A DNA stretch of 64,000 bases from Rhodopseudomonas palustris HaA2 (GCF_000013365.1 NC_007778.1:310001-374000), one strand, 5' to 3'; counted from the first letter of the stretch, positions 34,987 to 43,865 are shown. Program-made: numbers and translations. Notes: generated by a model from the sequence alone, not told the origin.

Positions 34987-35000
34987 GAATGGTCTGTTCG
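34987..35000. promoter_or_regulatory. Putative TetR operator half-site 1
   Basis: GAATGGTCTGTTCG shares GAAyGGTCTGT with the palindrome at 35152-35165. It lies 48 bases upstream of the tetR start. Confidence 0.4.
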
Positions 35001-35151
35001 CAACCTTGCTGACGCCGATGCAGGCAACCGAGAGGGCGATTTGACCGCAAAAGCGGCGCGCCTAATTGGCGAGCAGGCTTGTTTCTGCGGTCGCACCTCT
35101 GATTCAGTTGGCCTTTTCCAGATCGGCCCATCTGGCATGCTTCCTGCTAAT

Positions 35152-35165
35152 ACAGAACGGTCTGT
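35152..35165. promoter_or_regulatory. Putative TetR operator palindrome 2
   Basis: ACAGA-ACGG-TCTGT: perfect 5-base arms around a 4-base centre, 43 bases upstream of the osmC-like start. Related sequence near the tetR gene suggests both are contacts of the divergent regulator. Confidence 0.5.
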
Positions 35166-35207
35166 AGCCTAGATGCCGCCGGACCCACGGCAGCCAGAGG
35201 AGATCCC

Positions 35208-35780
35208 ATGACCAAAGCCGCCACCGCGATGACCGCCTGCCTCACCCCGGATAGCCCCGTCGCCATGACCGGATGCCTCGCGCCGATCGACAAGGCCGGG
35301 CTCGATGAGCTGATCGCCAAGGGCAAGGCCGATCCGACCGCGGTCAAGACGCTGAAGTGCAAGACCGTCGCCGAGGGTCGCTTCCGGCATCTCAATTTCG
35401 TCCGCACCCTGCCGCCCTACATCGTCGACGAGCCGCCGGGCCTGCTCGGCGACGACACCGCGCCGAACCCGTCGGAAGCCTCGCTGGCCGCGCTCGGCTC
35501 CTGCCTCGCGGTCGGCATCCACGCCAACGCGGTGGCGCGTGGCATCACCGTCTACACGCTCGAGATCGAACTCGAAGGCGACCTCAACATCACCGGCGTC
35601 TGGGGCACCGGCGACCTGTCCGAGAAGCCGGTCGGCTTCACCGACGTTCGCGCCAAGGTGAAGTTCGAGGCCGACCGTCCGCGCGAGGAACTCGACGCGC
35701 TGGTCGCGCATGCGCGGCTGTGGTCGCCGGTGGCGAACACCTTCTCCCGCCCGGTCAATCTCGACGTGACGATGGCCTGA
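35208..35780 (+). CDS. OsmC family protein
   Basis: 190 aa. The family core is NPSEASLAALGSCLAVG, with the peroxidatic Cys at about 99. The second, resolving Cys of OsmC/Ohr peroxidases (CPV motif) is replaced by Ser (about 173, WSPV), so it is not a classical peroxidase; OsmC-like proteins of this type accompany sulfur-transfer genes. Additional Cys at 11, 23 and 51 are in the N-terminal extension. Preceded by GGAG at good spacing and followed 30 bases later by the flavoprotein gene. Confidence 0.88.
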   Translation: MTKAATAMTACLTPDSPVAMTGCLAPIDKAGLDELIAKGKADPTAVKTLKCKTVAEGRFRHLNFVRTLPPYIVDEPPGLLGDDTAPNPSEASLAALGSCLAVGIHANAVARGITVYTLEIELEGDLNITGVWGTGDLSEKPVGFTDVRAKVKFEADRPREELDALVAHARLWSPVANTFSRPVNLDVTMA

Positions 35781-35809
35781 TCCCAGCCCTCCAACAGCGG
35801 AGCTGAGCC

Positions 35810-36940
35810 ATGCTGGATGTCCAGTCGATGAACACAGGCGATGCCGCGGCGCTTCCCGGCGCCGAGGTCGTCGAAGCGGTGCGCGCCTTGTCGGCGCGAG
35901 AGCTGCCGTCGCTGGTCAACCGGATCGATGTCGACGGTTACTATCCGGAAGATCTGATGCGCGCCTTCGGGCGTCTCGGCGCCTATGCGCATCACCTTCC
36001 GGGCAAGAGCCCGAGCGTCGATCTGATGACCTCGATCAACGCCATGGCGGCGGCCGGCGAGCACTGCCTGTCGACGTCGTTCTGCATGTGGTGTCAGGAC
36101 GCGCTGGCCTGGTACATCTACGCCTCCGACAACGAGCATCTGCGGACCGGCATCGGCCCGCAGATCGCCAGCGGAGCGGTGCTCGGCGGCACCGCGCTGT
36201 CGAACCCGATGAAGTCGCTGTTCGGCATCGAGCCGATGCGGCTGAAGGGCCGCCGCGTCGCCGGCGGCTATGTGGTCAAGGGCCTGCTGCCCTACGTCTC
36301 CAATCTCGGCCCCGATCACTATTTCGGCGGCATCTTCGAGGTCGAGGACGGCGGCACGACGCGCAACGTGATGGCGGCGATTCCCTGCGCCGCCGAAGGC
36401 CTGAGCCTCGCCGACAACGCGAAGTTCACCGCGCTCGACGGCACCCGCACCTTCGCGGTGCAGATGCGCGACGTGATGGTGCCGGACAATTGGGTGATCG
36501 CCGATCCGGTCGACGACTACATCAAGCGCATCCGCGCCGGCTTCATCCTGCTGCAGGCCGGCATGGCGTTCGGCCTGATCCGCGACTGCCTGCGGCTGAT
36601 CGAGCAGTGCAAGAGCCCGCTCGGCCACGTCAACAAATACCTCGACGTCCAGGCCGAGCCGCTCGCCGAAGGGCTCGCCGCCATGGAGGCCGAGGTCGCG
36701 CGCCTCGCCGCGACGCCGTTCGAAAGCGATCGCGACTATTGGCGGGCGGTGATCGAGGCGCGTCTGGCCGCCGGCGACGCCTCGGTCGCGGCGGCTCATG
36801 CCGCGATGCTTCATTGCGGCGCGCGCGGCTACGTCGCCGGCGCCACCGCGCAGCGCCGCCTGCGCGAGGCTTACTTCGTGGCGATCGTGACACCCGCCAC
36901 CAAGCAGCTCCGCAAGATGCTGGCCGACATGGCGCATTAG
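35810..36940 (+). CDS. Acyl-CoA dehydrogenase-like flavoprotein
   Basis: 376 aa with an acyl-CoA dehydrogenase fold: an N-terminal helical domain, a middle beta domain (LSNPMKSLFG, GGYVVKGLLPYVSNL, MVPDNWVI), and a C-terminal helical bundle (RAGFILLQAGMAFGLIRDC). It looks closest to the divergent DszC/SfnB-like monooxygenases that use reduced flavin on organosulfur compounds, not to beta-oxidation enzymes; the context supports that. The catalytic base is not identifiable by eye. Specific substrate unknown. Confidence 0.75.
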   Translation: MLDVQSMNTGDAAALPGAEVVEAVRALSARELPSLVNRIDVDGYYPEDLMRAFGRLGAYAHHLPGKSPSVDLMTSINAMAAAGEHCLSTSFCMWCQDALAWYIYASDNEHLRTGIGPQIASGAVLGGTALSNPMKSLFGIEPMRLKGRRVAGGYVVKGLLPYVSNLGPDHYFGGIFEVEDGGTTRNVMAAIPCAAEGLSLADNAKFTALDGTRTFAVQMRDVMVPDNWVIADPVDDYIKRIRAGFILLQAGMAFGLIRDCLRLIEQCKSPLGHVNKYLDVQAEPLAEGLAAMEAEVARLAATPFESDRDYWRAVIEARLAAGDASVAAAHAAMLHCGARGYVAGATAQRRLREAYFVAIVTPATKQLRKMLADMAH

Positions 36941-37079
36941 TTCGCGCGCGGTCGACGCGGAGGCGCATTCGCCGTCCGCGTGCCGTTTCCCGCGCGCGCG
37001 GCAACAGTCACCACAGGACGCTGCCCTGTGCCCGAGACACTCCCAGCCGACGTTCAACGATGCACACAGGAGCGAACCC

Positions 37080-37961
37080 ATGACTGAGAAGGTTCTTGTC
37101 ACGCCCGCCGAACTCTCCGAAATGCTTGCCTCCCCGACCACCGTGGTGATCGACACCCGCAATCCCGAAGCCTATGCGGCCGGCCACGTTCCCGGCGCCG
37201 TCAACATCCACGAGATCTTCACGTACCTCGCGACCTCGACGCCCGAGGGCGTCAAGGAGATGAGCGAGAAGTTCGCTGCCGCGTTCGGCGCCGCCGGCCT
37301 GTCCGGTGAAGAGACCGCGGTGATCTACGAACAGTCGATGAACACCGGCTTCGGCCAATCCTGCCGCGGCTATGTGCTGCTGACCTATCTGGGCTATCCG
37401 AAGGTCAAGATCCTGCATGGTGGCTACGCGGCCTGGACCGCGGCCGGCCTGCCGAGCACCACCGATGTGCCGACGCCGACGCCGAAGACGTTCGCGGTCG
37501 ATCCGGAAGCGGCCTCGATCCTGGTCGATCTGGAATCGATGAAGGCGGCGGTCGCGGACCAGTCCAAGGTCAAGCTCGACACCCGCGACGTCGACGAATG
37601 GATCGGCGAAAGCTCGTCGCCCTACGGCAAGGACTTCTGCCCGCGCAAGGGTCGCATCCCCGGCGCGGTCTGGATCGAATGGTACCGCATGATGAAGCCG
37701 TCGGCGGCCGGCCCGATGTTCAAATCGTCGGCGGAGATTCTCGCCGAATGCGCCAGCGTCGGTATCACGCCGGACACCCCGGTCGTCCTCTACTGCTTCA
37801 AGGGTGCCCGCGCCTCCAACACGCTGGTCGCGCTGAAGGAAGCCGGCATCAAGGACGTCAGCCTGTATTTCGGCTCCTGGAACGAATGGTCGCGCGACCC
37901 GTCGCTGCCGATCGAGGAAGGCGCGCCCTATGCGGCGCCGTCGCTGATGGCGGCGGAGTAA
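37080..37961 (+). CDS. Sulfurtransferase with two rhodanese domains
   Basis: 293 aa. Domain 1 (about 9-125) keeps the rhodanese fold (TVVIDTRNPEAYAAGHVPGAVN) but its active loop reads YEQSMNTGFGQS, without Cys at the usual place, so it is inactive. Domain 2 (about 145-275) has the active loop LYCFKGARASN with Cys about 239. This asymmetric pair is the standard thiosulfate/3-mercaptopyruvate sulfurtransferase layout. No signal peptide, so cytosolic. Sits between the flavoprotein and the ABC importer genes on the same strand. Confidence 0.92.
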   Translation: MTEKVLVTPAELSEMLASPTTVVIDTRNPEAYAAGHVPGAVNIHEIFTYLATSTPEGVKEMSEKFAAAFGAAGLSGEETAVIYEQSMNTGFGQSCRGYVLLTYLGYPKVKILHGGYAAWTAAGLPSTTDVPTPTPKTFAVDPEAASILVDLESMKAAVADQSKVKLDTRDVDEWIGESSSPYGKDFCPRKGRIPGAVWIEWYRMMKPSAAGPMFKSSAEILAECASVGITPDTPVVLYCFKGARASNTLVALKEAGIKDVSLYFGSWNEWSRDPSLPIEEGAPYAAPSLMAAE

Positions 37962-38037
37962 TCGCGCGGCGGGGCCGGTCGCGCTGGCCGGCTCCGCCGA
38001 TCCGCAAGGAACCCTGTTCGAGGAGCGGCTGCAGGCG

Positions 38038-38919
38038 ATGCCGGCATTTCAACCCAAAAAGGCCTGGCCCGGGGCGCATATCGCCATCCAGGGCGTCAGT
38101 CACCGCTACCGCCGCGCGAGCGGCAACGCGCTGAGCGGCATCGATCTCGAGATCAAGCCCTGCGAGGCGGTGGCGCTGGTCGGGCGCTCCGGCTGCGGCA
38201 AGTCGACCTTGCTGCACATCATCGCCGGACTGGTCGCGCCGAGCATGGGCGAGATCCGCATCGACGGCGCCAGGGTCGAGGGCGCATCGCCGCGCTGGGT
38301 CGTGATGTTCCAGCAGCCGCATCTGTATCCGTGGATGAGCGTGGCGCAGAATGTCGGGCTCGGGCTGAAATTCGCCGGCCGCCCGCGCGCGGAGATCGCC
38401 GCGCGGGTCGGCGAATTGCTGCATCTCGTCGAACTCGACGGCTACGCCGAGCGCAACGCGCAGGACCTGTCCGGCGGCCAGCAGCAGCGCGTCGCGCTGG
38501 CGCGCTCGCTCGCGACCTGCCCGGAAGTGCTGCTGCTGGACGAGCCGTTCTCCGCCCTCGACGCCGTCACCCGCCGCGCCTTGCAGCGCGACGTCCGCCG
38601 CATCGCCGAGGAAATGAAGATCACGCTGGTGATCGTCACCCACGACATTCCGGAAGCGGTGACGATGGCGGATCGCGCGGTGATCATGCGGTCCGACCCC
38701 GGCCGCATCGCCGAGATCGTGCCGGTCGCGGTCGATCGCAGCGACGCCGATCCGGAGCGCCGGGCGGCCAGCATCCAGGCCGCGCAGGCGCGGCTGCAGG
38801 CGGCGTTCGAACGCGCCACCGGCCCGGCCGCGCCGGACGCATCGCTGACTCCCGACTCCCACAACCAAGAAACGCCACGGACGGAACCGCTCAAGATCGT
38901 CGCTGCCGGCCACCGCTGA
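38038..38919 (+). CDS. ABC importer ATPase, nitrate/sulfonate/taurine type
   Basis: 293 aa ATPase of the SsuB/TauB/NrtD group. Walker A GRSGCGKST, Q-loop VVMFQQPHLYPWMSV, signature LSGGQQQRVALARSL, Walker B LLLDEPFSALD, H-loop VTHDIPEAVTMADR. About 50 extra residues follow the core. Encoded 76 bases after the sulfurtransferase gene and just before the binding protein and permease, completing one transporter. Confidence 0.93.
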   Translation: MPAFQPKKAWPGAHIAIQGVSHRYRRASGNALSGIDLEIKPCEAVALVGRSGCGKSTLLHIIAGLVAPSMGEIRIDGARVEGASPRWVVMFQQPHLYPWMSVAQNVGLGLKFAGRPRAEIAARVGELLHLVELDGYAERNAQDLSGGQQQRVALARSLATCPEVLLLDEPFSALDAVTRRALQRDVRRIAEEMKITLVIVTHDIPEAVTMADRAVIMRSDPGRIAEIVPVAVDRSDADPERRAASIQAAQARLQAAFERATGPAAPDASLTPDSHNQETPRTEPLKIVAAGHR

Positions 38920-38931
38920 AAGGATCTCGTA

Positions 38932-40176
38932 ATGTGCATCAATTGCGGAAATGACATCGTTCATGCCGATGACGATCGCTTCCGGTTCGCGATCAACCGC
39001 CGGCAGACGCTCGACATGCTCGCCGCCGGCGGCCTCGCCGCGCTCGGCACCATGCTGGGCGGCTTCGGCCAATCCGCACGCGCGGCCGACGACGACGTCG
39101 TCCGCATCGGCTATCTGCCGATCACCGACGCCACCGCGCTCCTGGTCGCGCACGGCATGGGCTACTTCAAGGACGAGGGTCTCGAGGCCGAGCGCCCGAC
39201 GCTGATCCGCGGCTGGTCGCCGCTGGTGGAGAGCTTCGCGGCCGGCAAGTTCAACCTGGTGCATCTGCTCAAGCCGATCCCGGTGTGGATGCGCTACAAC
39301 AACAACTTCCCGGTCAAGATCATGGCCTGGGCCCACACCAACGGCTCCGGCGTCGTGGTCGGCGGCGAGAGCGGCATCGCGTCGTTCAAGGATTTCGGCG
39401 GCAAGCAGGTCGCGGTGCCGTTCTGGTACTCGATGCACAACATCGTGCTGCAATACGCGCTGCGCAAATCCGGCATCAAGCCGGTGATCAAGGGCCAGGG
39501 CGAGACGCTCGCGGCCGACGAGTGCAATCTGCAGGTGATGGCGCCGCCCGACATGCCGCCGGCGCTCGCGGCCAAAAAGATCGACGCCTACATCGTCGCC
39601 GAGCCGTTCAACGCGCTGGGCGAAACCAAGGCCGGCGGCCGGATGCTGCGCTTCACCGGCGACATCTGGAAGAATCACCCCTGCTGCGTGCTGTGCATGA
39701 ACGAGGAGGTGACCAGAAAGAAGCCGGAATGGACCCAGAAGGTGATGAACGCCCTGGTCCGCGCCGAGATCTACGCCAGCGCCAACAAGAAGGAAGTCGC
39801 CAAGCTGCTGTCGAAGGACGGCGAAGGCTATCTGCCGCTGCCGGCGCCGGTGATCGAGCGCGCGATGACTTACTACGACGACAAGACCTATGGCGAGAGC
39901 GGCGCCATTACCCATCCGGACTGGAAGCTCGGCCGGATCGACTTCCAGCCCTGGCCGTATCCGTCGGCGACCAAGCTGATCGTCGGCGCGATGAACGAGA
40001 CGGTGGTCTCGGGCGACACCACCTTCCTGAAGAAGCTCGATCCGGAATTCGTCGCCAAGGATCTGGTCGACTATCACTTCGTCAAGCAGGCGATGACGAA
40101 GTACCCGGACTGGAAGACATCGCCGAGCGTCAATCCCGACGATCCGTTCGCCCGGACCGAGGTGCTGTCGCTGTGA
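38932..40176 (+). CDS. ABC importer substrate-binding protein, NrtA/SsuA-like, Tat-type signal
   Basis: 414 aa. The N-terminus has an unusual extension with MCINC, then NRRQTLDMLAAGGLAALG with twin Arg at 23-24 and a cleavage site near SARA/AD (51), consistent with Tat export. The mature part is an NMT1/SsuA-like periplasmic fold (VVRIGYLPITDATALLVAHG...). The ligand class (nitrate, sulfonate, thiamine precursors) cannot be read by eye; neighbours favour an organosulfur compound. The stop overlaps the permease start in GTGA. Confidence 0.9.
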   Translation: MCINCGNDIVHADDDRFRFAINRRQTLDMLAAGGLAALGTMLGGFGQSARAADDDVVRIGYLPITDATALLVAHGMGYFKDEGLEAERPTLIRGWSPLVESFAAGKFNLVHLLKPIPVWMRYNNNFPVKIMAWAHTNGSGVVVGGESGIASFKDFGGKQVAVPFWYSMHNIVLQYALRKSGIKPVIKGQGETLAADECNLQVMAPPDMPPALAAKKIDAYIVAEPFNALGETKAGGRMLRFTGDIWKNHPCCVLCMNEEVTRKKPEWTQKVMNALVRAEIYASANKKEVAKLLSKDGEGYLPLPAPVIERAMTYYDDKTYGESGAITHPDWKLGRIDFQPWPYPSATKLIVGAMNETVVSGDTTFLKKLDPEFVAKDLVDYHFVKQAMTKYPDWKTSPSVNPDDPFARTEVLSL

Positions 40177-41006
40177 GCCTCGATCTGACGATCGACGACG
40201 CCCCGGCACCGGCGGCGGCGGCGCGAAACGCCGCCTTCGCCGGCCGGCTGCGCAGCTCCGGCCATATCGCGCTCGGCATCGCGGTGCTGCTCGGCGTGTG
40301 GTGGATCGGCGGCTTCATCGTCGCCTCCGATCCGCGCACCGCGAATTTCGCCGACTTCGCCCCACAGCCGACCTTCGAGCGGCTGTGGCAGATGCTGATC
40401 AGCGGCGAGGCGGCCAAGATGGCGTGGCCGAGTCTCGGCCGGATCGCCGGCGGGCTCGCCTGGGCGATCGCGCTCGGCGTGCCGCTCGGCATTCTGGTCG
40501 GCCGTTTCCGCGGCATGCGCGAGGCGAGCTCGGTGCCGTTCCAGTTCCTGCGGATGATTTCGCCGCTGGCCTGGATGCCGATCGCCGTGATGGCGTTTGC
40601 GAGCTGGAACGCCGCGATCGTGTTCCTGATCGGCGTGGCGGCGATCTGGCCGATCCTGTTCTCGACCGCGCACGGCTTCCGTCGGATCGACCCGGCGTGG
40701 TTCAAGGTCGCGCGCAATCTCGGCGCCCGGCCGTGGCACATGCTGTTCACCATCATCGTGCCGGCGATCATGCAGGATTCGCTGGCCGGCATCCGGCTCG
40801 CCGTCGGCGTCGCCTGGATCGTGCTGGTGCCGGCCGAATTCCTCGGCGTCACTTCCGGCCTCGGCTATGCCATCAACGACGCCCGCGACACGCTGGAATA
40901 CGACCGCCTCGCCGCCACCGTGGTGATCATCGGCCTGATCGGCTTCGCCCTCGACTTCCTCTGCGAACGCGCCGTCAAACGCGCCAGCTGGGCAAGGGAG
41001 GAGTGA
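40173..41006 (+). CDS. ABC importer permease, SsuC/TauC-like
   Basis: 277 aa starting at GTG 40173, which overlaps the stop of the binding protein, indicating translational coupling. About six helices: first IALGIAVLLGVWWIGGFIV (about 31-49), then LAWAIALGVPLGILV and others. The cytosolic EAA loop reads ARNLGARPWHMLFTIIVPA. Completes the importer. A terminator follows at 41049. Confidence 0.92.
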   Translation: MSLDLTIDDAPAPAAAARNAAFAGRLRSSGHIALGIAVLLGVWWIGGFIVASDPRTANFADFAPQPTFERLWQMLISGEAAKMAWPSLGRIAGGLAWAIALGVPLGILVGRFRGMREASSVPFQFLRMISPLAWMPIAVMAFASWNAAIVFLIGVAAIWPILFSTAHGFRRIDPAWFKVARNLGARPWHMLFTIIVPAIMQDSLAGIRLAVGVAWIVLVPAEFLGVTSGLGYAINDARDTLEYDRLAATVVIIGLIGFALDFLCERAVKRASWAREE

Positions 41007-41048
41007 GCGGGAGGAGTGATCCCAACGGCGCCGCCGCATCGAGACGTT

Positions 41049-41074
41049 ATGCCCGCGCGCGTCGCGGGCATTTT
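41049..41074 (+). terminator. Terminator after the ABC importer operon
   Basis: Stem ATGCCCGCG/CGCGGGCAT with a 5-base loop, followed by TTTTCG. Confidence 0.8.
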
Positions 41075-41131
41075 CGTCCAGAGAATTGGCGTGGGGGGTC
41101 GAAGCGACGACCGCTGAAAATCGCCAAAAAA

Positions 41132-41207
41132 GGTGCCGCAAGAGGGATTCGAACCCCCACCCCCAGTCAGTACGAATGACGTGCTCTAGCAGGTGCATTA
41201 TTTCGGC
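41132..41207 (-). pseudogene. Decayed tRNA-Thr(CGT) copy
   Basis: Closely matches the intact tRNA-Thr at 44073-44148 but with a mismatch in the acceptor (GCCGAAA vs TTGCGGC), a damaged D arm, a lost pair at the base of the anticodon stem (CGTCA-TTCGTAC-TGACT), an enlarged variable region, and ACCT in place of ACCA at the 3' end. Similarity extends about 40 bases past the tRNA's 5' end. Same orientation as the intact gene, so the two form direct repeats around the alginate-type genes. Confidence 0.8.
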
Positions 41208-41265
41208 GACCACGAGAGGGATGATGCTCCGCCCAAAAGCGCTGATCTTAAAAGCACCGGCTCAG

Positions 41266-42390
41266 CTACTCGCTCTCTCGCGCGTCGGCGATCGACGAGA
41301 CGTGGCGCTCGACCAGTTCCTCGATGATCAGGTCGGGCGCTTCGCGATCGATGGTCGGCTGCAGATCGCGCCACGGCGTGAAGCCGGAGCGGGCGATATG
41401 GACGATTTCTCCGAAGCTCTGCGACAGATAGGGCATGATCCAGTCGGAGAACGAGTCGCCGATATAGATCACCTTGTACTTGGCGCCGGCGCAGTGCGTT
41501 CGGGCGATCGACAGATTCGGTGACAGCCGCTCGAACGGGGTTCTGGTGACGTCGCAGCGGCTGGCCGCCGGGTCGACCTTCCGGGTTTGCTCGACCCAGG
41601 GGAGATTGGCCATGTCGGCGAGCCCGCCCTTCATCTCGCCCGGCACCGAAAACTGGCGGCGATCGAGCTGGACGATCGGCACCTCGGGCAGCGGCAGCGC
41701 CGCCATCAGCGCGCGGTAGCCGAGATAGGCGCCCCAATCGGTCCAGTGGGTGTCGTCCTTGTAGTAGACCAGCCCGTCGGCCTTGCCCTGCAACAGCGCG
41801 GGGCGCGGATCGACCACCGGCAGGCCGGCGGGCCGGGCGACGGCGAGCAGCTGATCGAGCTGCGAAGGTCCGCCGCGCCGCGTCGGAAACCGCGGCATGT
41901 GTTCGGGATAGATGCTGTGCTTGTCGGGCGCGATGATCAGCACATAGGCGGCGCCGAGCTGTTTCGCCCGGCCGACGCGGCGCGTCAGCGAATCGCGCGC
42001 GTCGTCGAGCTGCGCGCCGCTGAGCGGGCGCTTGTTGGCATACAGTTCGAGCGACTCCTCGCCCGCATAGAACAGCCAATCGTCCCGGCCGAGGATGACC
42101 CGGTCGGACGGCAGCCGCCCGAGCATCAGCGCGTTGATGTTGGTGTTGAGCCGCAGCAGCAGCTTGCGCAGCCCGAAATGGTCGTTGAAGTAATCGTCGA
42201 AGCGTTGCGGAAAGCTCTCCCACTCCGCCAGCGAACGCGGCCAGCCCGGCAGTTGCGCGAACATCCGGTTTTCGCCGCCGACCGCGGCCTGGCGGAACGC
42301 CGACGCGGCCAGGCCGACGGCGGAGAACAGCACCACCAGGCCGATCATGGCGCCGGCATAGATCCGGGTCGTCAAAGAGGCGCGGCGCAT
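41266..42390 (-). CDS. AlgJ/AlgX-like polysaccharide O-acetyltransferase, SGNH type
   Basis: 374 aa. An N-terminal membrane anchor (IYAGAMIGLVVLFSAVGLAA) leads into a periplasmic domain of the AlgJ/AlgX fold: FNDHFGLRKLLLRLN, GRDDWLFYAG, the Asp-x-His pair in YYKDDTHWTDWGAY, and the Ser block VIYIGDSFSDW. It takes acetyl groups passed across the membrane by an MBOAT partner, encoded 2 bases upstream. No alginate or cellulose synthesis genes are near, so the polymer acted on is unknown. Confidence 0.88.
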   Translation of the reverse strand: MRRASLTTRIYAGAMIGLVVLFSAVGLAASAFRQAAVGGENRMFAQLPGWPRSLAEWESFPQRFDDYFNDHFGLRKLLLRLNTNINALMLGRLPSDRVILGRDDWLFYAGEESLELYANKRPLSGAQLDDARDSLTRRVGRAKQLGAAYVLIIAPDKHSIYPEHMPRFPTRRGGPSQLDQLLAVARPAGLPVVDPRPALLQGKADGLVYYKDDTHWTDWGAYLGYRALMAALPLPEVPIVQLDRRQFSVPGEMKGGLADMANLPWVEQTRKVDPAASRCDVTRTPFERLSPNLSIARTHCAGAKYKVIYIGDSFSDWIMPYLSQSFGEIVHIARSGFTPWRDLQPTIDREAPDLIIEELVERHVSSIADARESE

Positions 42391-42392
42391 CG

Positions 42393-43865
42393 CTAGAACC
42401 TGAAATAGATGAAGGGATTATAGGTGCCGGCCGCGACCTGGCTGCAAGCCAGCAGCCCGACCGTCAGCAACACGACCAATCTCAGGCCGAGCACCCGGCC
42501 GCCGTCCGCATCGAGGCGGACCTCGCCCAGCGGTGGATGCAGCACACCCTCGCGCTGGCCGGCGCGGCAGCGCCAGTCGGAGGTCAGCCGGCTGAACATT
42601 CCGGCGCTGGCGAGGCTGCCGACGATCAGGCTGCCGATCACCAGCGGATCGACATAGCGCAGCGCGTCCAGCGACGGCGCGCCGCCACCGCCGCCGAACA
42701 TCGTCTGAAGGTATAGCATCGCCTGGTGCACGTCGGCGGAGCGGAAGAACACCCAGGCCAGCGACACCACGGCGAGCGTATAGAGGTGGCCCAACGGCCG
42801 CGGCAGCCGGGCCAGCAGCCGCGCCAGGCCGATCCGTTCGAGGATCAGGAAGCATCCATGGATCATGCCCCAGACCACGAACGTCCAGTTGGCGCCGTGC
42901 CACAGCCCGCAGATGAAGAACACCACGAGCAGATTGAAGTAGATCCGCCAGTTGGCGACGCGGCTGCCGCCGAGCGGGATGTAGAGATAGTCGCGTAGCC
43001 AATTGGAGAGGGAAATGTGCCAGCGCCGCCAGAATTCCTGGATCGACCGCGACAGATACGGGTAGTTGAAGTTCTCCAGAAAATGGAAACCGAAGATCCG
43101 CGCCAGCCCGATCGCCATGTCCGAATAGGCGGAGAAATCCAGATAGATCTGCAGCGTGTAGCAGAGCACGCCGAGCCAGGCGGCGCCCGGGCTGAGCTCG
43201 GCGACCGGTAGCGCGAAGATCTTGTCCGCGACCTCGCCGAGCGGATTCGCCAGCAGCATCTTCTTGCCGAACCCGGCCAGGAACCGCTCGATGCCCGATG
43301 CGCATAATTCCAGCATCACGGTGCGCCGGGTGAGCTGCCGATAGATGTCGTGATAGCGGATGATCGGGCCGGCGATCAGCTGCGGGAAGAACGCGATGTA
43401 CAGCGCGAAATCGACCGGCCGCCGCTGCGCGGTCGCGACGCCGCGGTAGACGTCGATCACATAGGACAGCGCGTGGAAGGTGAAGAACGAGATCCCGAGC
43501 GGCAGATGCGGTGAGACGACGGTGACCGGCGCCACGCCGATCGCCGCGAGCAGGTCGTTCAGATTGGCGATCAGGAACTCGGAATATTTGAAGAACGCCA
43601 GCAGCCCGATGTTCAGCACCACCGCGCCGGCCACCACCGCCTTGCGTTGCCGCGGCGCGTCCAGCGCGTCGAGCGCCAGCCCGAGCAGCCAGTTGGCGGC
43701 GATCGAGGCCAGCATCACCACAAAGAAGAAGCGCTCGCCCCAGACGTAGAAGACGATGCTGGCGACCAGCAGGATGGCATTGCGCAGCGACCGCGGCACG
43801 CTCCAATAGCAGAGCAGCAGCAGCGGCATGAACAGGAACAGAAAGACGGGCGAACTGAACAGCAT
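42393..43865 (-). CDS. MBOAT O-acyltransferase, AlgI-like
   Basis: 490 aa with about ten membrane helices. The family features are there: LPLGISFFTFHALSYVIDVYRG, FPQLIAGPIIRY, SIQEFWRRWHISLSNWLRDYLYIPLGG, and the catalytic His in CGLWHGANWTFVVWG. It moves an acyl (acetyl) group from the cytosol to the AlgJ-like partner downstream. The pair forms a two-gene operon lying between the two tRNA-Thr copies. Confidence 0.95.
   Translation of the reverse strand: MLFSSPVFLFLFMPLLLLCYWSVPRSLRNAILLVASIVFYVWGERFFFVVMLASIAANWLLGLALDALDAPRQRKAVVAGAVVLNIGLLAFFKYSEFLIANLNDLLAAIGVAPVTVVSPHLPLGISFFTFHALSYVIDVYRGVATAQRRPVDFALYIAFFPQLIAGPIIRYHDIYRQLTRRTVMLELCASGIERFLAGFGKKMLLANPLGEVADKIFALPVAELSPGAAWLGVLCYTLQIYLDFSAYSDMAIGLARIFGFHFLENFNYPYLSRSIQEFWRRWHISLSNWLRDYLYIPLGGSRVANWRIYFNLLVVFFICGLWHGANWTFVVWGMIHGCFLILERIGLARLLARLPRPLGHLYTLAVVSLAWVFFRSADVHQAMLYLQTMFGGGGGAPSLDALRYVDPLVIGSLIVGSLASAGMFSRLTSDWRCRAGQREGVLHPPLGEVRLDADGGRVLGLRLVVLLTVGLLACSQVAAGTYNPFIYFRF

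Noticed and set aside
41132-41207. Second functional tRNA-Thr
   Set aside because: Mismatches in the acceptor, D and anticodon stems and loss of the encoded CCA point to a decayed copy.
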